DNA of 64,000 nucleotides, taken from contig NZ_LMMT01000034.1 in assembly GCF_001422365.1 (NCBI RefSeq), positions 64,678 through 128,677 on the forward strand. The letters are read 5' to 3'. This document shows, one piece after another, positions 63,305 to 64,000 of this stretch. The stretch comes from Pseudorhodoferax sp. Leaf265. Lineage in GTDB: Bacteria > Pseudomonadota > Gammaproteobacteria > Burkholderiales > Burkholderiaceae_C. The first letter of the stretch is position 1; every line of letters starts with the position of its first letter. A program made the translations under genes and the position numbers. Below the pieces are notes generated by a model that searched no databases, was not told the origin of the DNA, and saw only the letters and a program-made list of their open reading frames with translations.

Positions 63305-64000
63305 CTACCCGCGCTGCAGCAGGTCGCCGAACACCGTGAACGCGCCGTCCATGCGCCCACTGCCCGGCGCGTCGTACAGCACCAGCCATCCCGGCTGACC
63401 GGGCAGCAGGCCGGCTGGCAATGCGCAGAAGGCTTCGGCCCGGTCGCTGCCGCACCCGTGCGGCAGCGACGTGGTCTCGCCCAGGGCGTGCTCGAAGCGC
63501 ACCGGTTCGGTGTTGCCGGCCAGGGTGGCGCGCGCGCCGGGCCAGGTGAACAGCCGGATGTCGCCATCGAGCACCATGGTGGGGCCGGCCAGGATGTACA
63601 GGTCGTCGCCGCGCAGGTGCAGGTCGCGGATGCCCAGGCCCTGCAGCTGCAGGAAGTGCTTGCGCACCAGCGTGCCGTGCGCGTCCAGCGGCCGCAGCGC
63701 CAGCTGCGCGCCACGCGGCGCCACCGCGATCTCCAGCAGCGCCGACCAGCCGCGCAGCACCGGGCCGCGCAGCCCGAGCAGCAGGCGGTCGCCGCACACG
63801 GCCAGGCCTTCGATGTCCAGGCCGTTGTCCTTGCCCGGGATCTTCAGGTAGTGGCCGAAATGCGGATCGTCGGCCAGCGCCTGGGTCAGCGGGTTCTCGC
63901 GCGCCTTGCCCTCCAGCCGCAGCGCGCGCCGGCCATCGCGGGCCTGGCGCACCAGCGTGGGTGTGCCGTCCTCGCCTGGCTCGATCGGCAGGCGGGCCAG
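63305..64000 (-). CDS. DUF3616 protein, partial (5' end outside the window)
   Basis: At least 230 residues are visible; the frame stays open to the right edge. Recognisable blocks are KDNGLDIEGLAVCGDRLLLG, LRGPVLRGWSALLEI and GIRDLHLRGDDLYILAGPT, the beta-propeller-like repeats of DUF3616, a family of unknown function often found exported. The C terminus ends AFTVFGDLLQRG. The gene is on the same strand as the broken AraC gene, 59 bp from it. Confidence 0.8.
   Translation of the reverse strand: MARLPIEPGEDGTPTLVRQARDGRRALRLEGKARENPLTQALADDPHFGHYLKIPGKDNGLDIEGLAVCGDRLLLGLRGPVLRGWSALLEIAVAPRGAQLALRPLDAHGTLVRKHFLQLQGLGIRDLHLRGDDLYILAGPTMVLDGDIRLFTWPGARATLAGNTEPVRFEHALGETTSLPHGCGSDRAEAFCALPAGLLPGQPGWLVLYDAPGSGRMDGAFTVFGDLLQRG

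Overview
The window is high-GC DNA from a member of the Burkholderiales (Betaproteobacteria), close to the Comamonadaceae/Alcaligenaceae type. The grounds are several Bug-type (tripartite tricarboxylate) solute receptors with no transporter genes beside them, a DUF4148 protein (a family typical of this order), many LysR regulators, and dense ATGA/GTGA-overlapped operons. No rRNA, tRNA, CRISPR array or intact insertion sequence was seen. Most of the window is accessory catabolism.

Region 1 (1-21426) is a CoA-thioester catabolic island. A minus-strand operon carries a paired acyl-CoA dehydrogenase (large and small subunit), an enoyl-CoA hydratase, an acyl-CoA ligase and an APH-fold kinase. Diverging from it is an FCD-type GntR regulator. 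Then come an MDR reductase and a hydratase (minus), a Bug receptor, thiolase, hydratase/3-hydroxyacyl-CoA dehydrogenase fusion and dienoyl-CoA-reductase-like SDR (plus), and a long-chain-type dehydrogenase and a nitroreductase (minus). The last part (plus) is ligase, SDR, ACAD10/11-type dehydrogenase and a second APH-fold kinase, with a Bug gene that has lost its middle. Five copies of an 11-bp operator of form NGGTNNNACCN sit in four intergenic regions, three of them on or beside recognisable promoters. They tie the island together under the local GntR protein. The ligase/SDR/ACAD/kinase set resembles the levulinate (lva) and ACAD10/11 logic, in which 4-hydroxyacyl-CoA is phosphorylated and then isomerised.

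Region 2 (21427-38464) is a patchwork of small regulator-target pairs: LysR/NTF2-like/SDR, MarR, a 1024-residue winged-helix/NTPase regulator, LysR/secreted alpha-beta hydrolase/LysR, a choline-dehydrogenase-type GMC flavoenzyme, DUF4148, and a Bug receptor/opine-dehydrogenase-family/LysR/asparaginase cluster. One degraded glycine-zipper gene is present.

Region 3 (38465-44684) is a minus-strand three-gene operon. It encodes a membrane-anchored alpha/beta hydrolase, a metallophosphoesterase, and a 1230-residue fusion of a cholesterol-oxidase-type GMC flavoprotein, a middle domain and an alpha/beta hydrolase with a cysteine at the nucleophile elbow.

Region 4 (44833-54434) is a nine-gene minus-strand operon: a branched-chain-type ABC importer (receptor, two permeases, two ATPases), a DUF1445 protein (D-glutamate cyclase family), PxpA, a PxpB-PxpC fusion and a biotin carboxylase-BCCP fusion. 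The last two genes together hold every domain of a urea-carboxylase-type enzyme. With the DUF1445 and PxpA genes they suggest an ATP/bicarbonate-dependent lactam-processing pathway.

Region 5 (54825-64000) has a VOC protein with a divergent LysR and a perfect 25-bp operator, then a decaying stretch (frameshifted GlxA-like gene, DJ-1/PfpI gene, truncated isochorismatase). Next is a trans-4-hydroxyproline cluster (epimerase plus three-subunit D-hydroxyproline dehydrogenase, lhpA/B/F/E-like) with its own LivK-type receptor, then a broken AraC regulator and a DUF3616 gene running off the right end.
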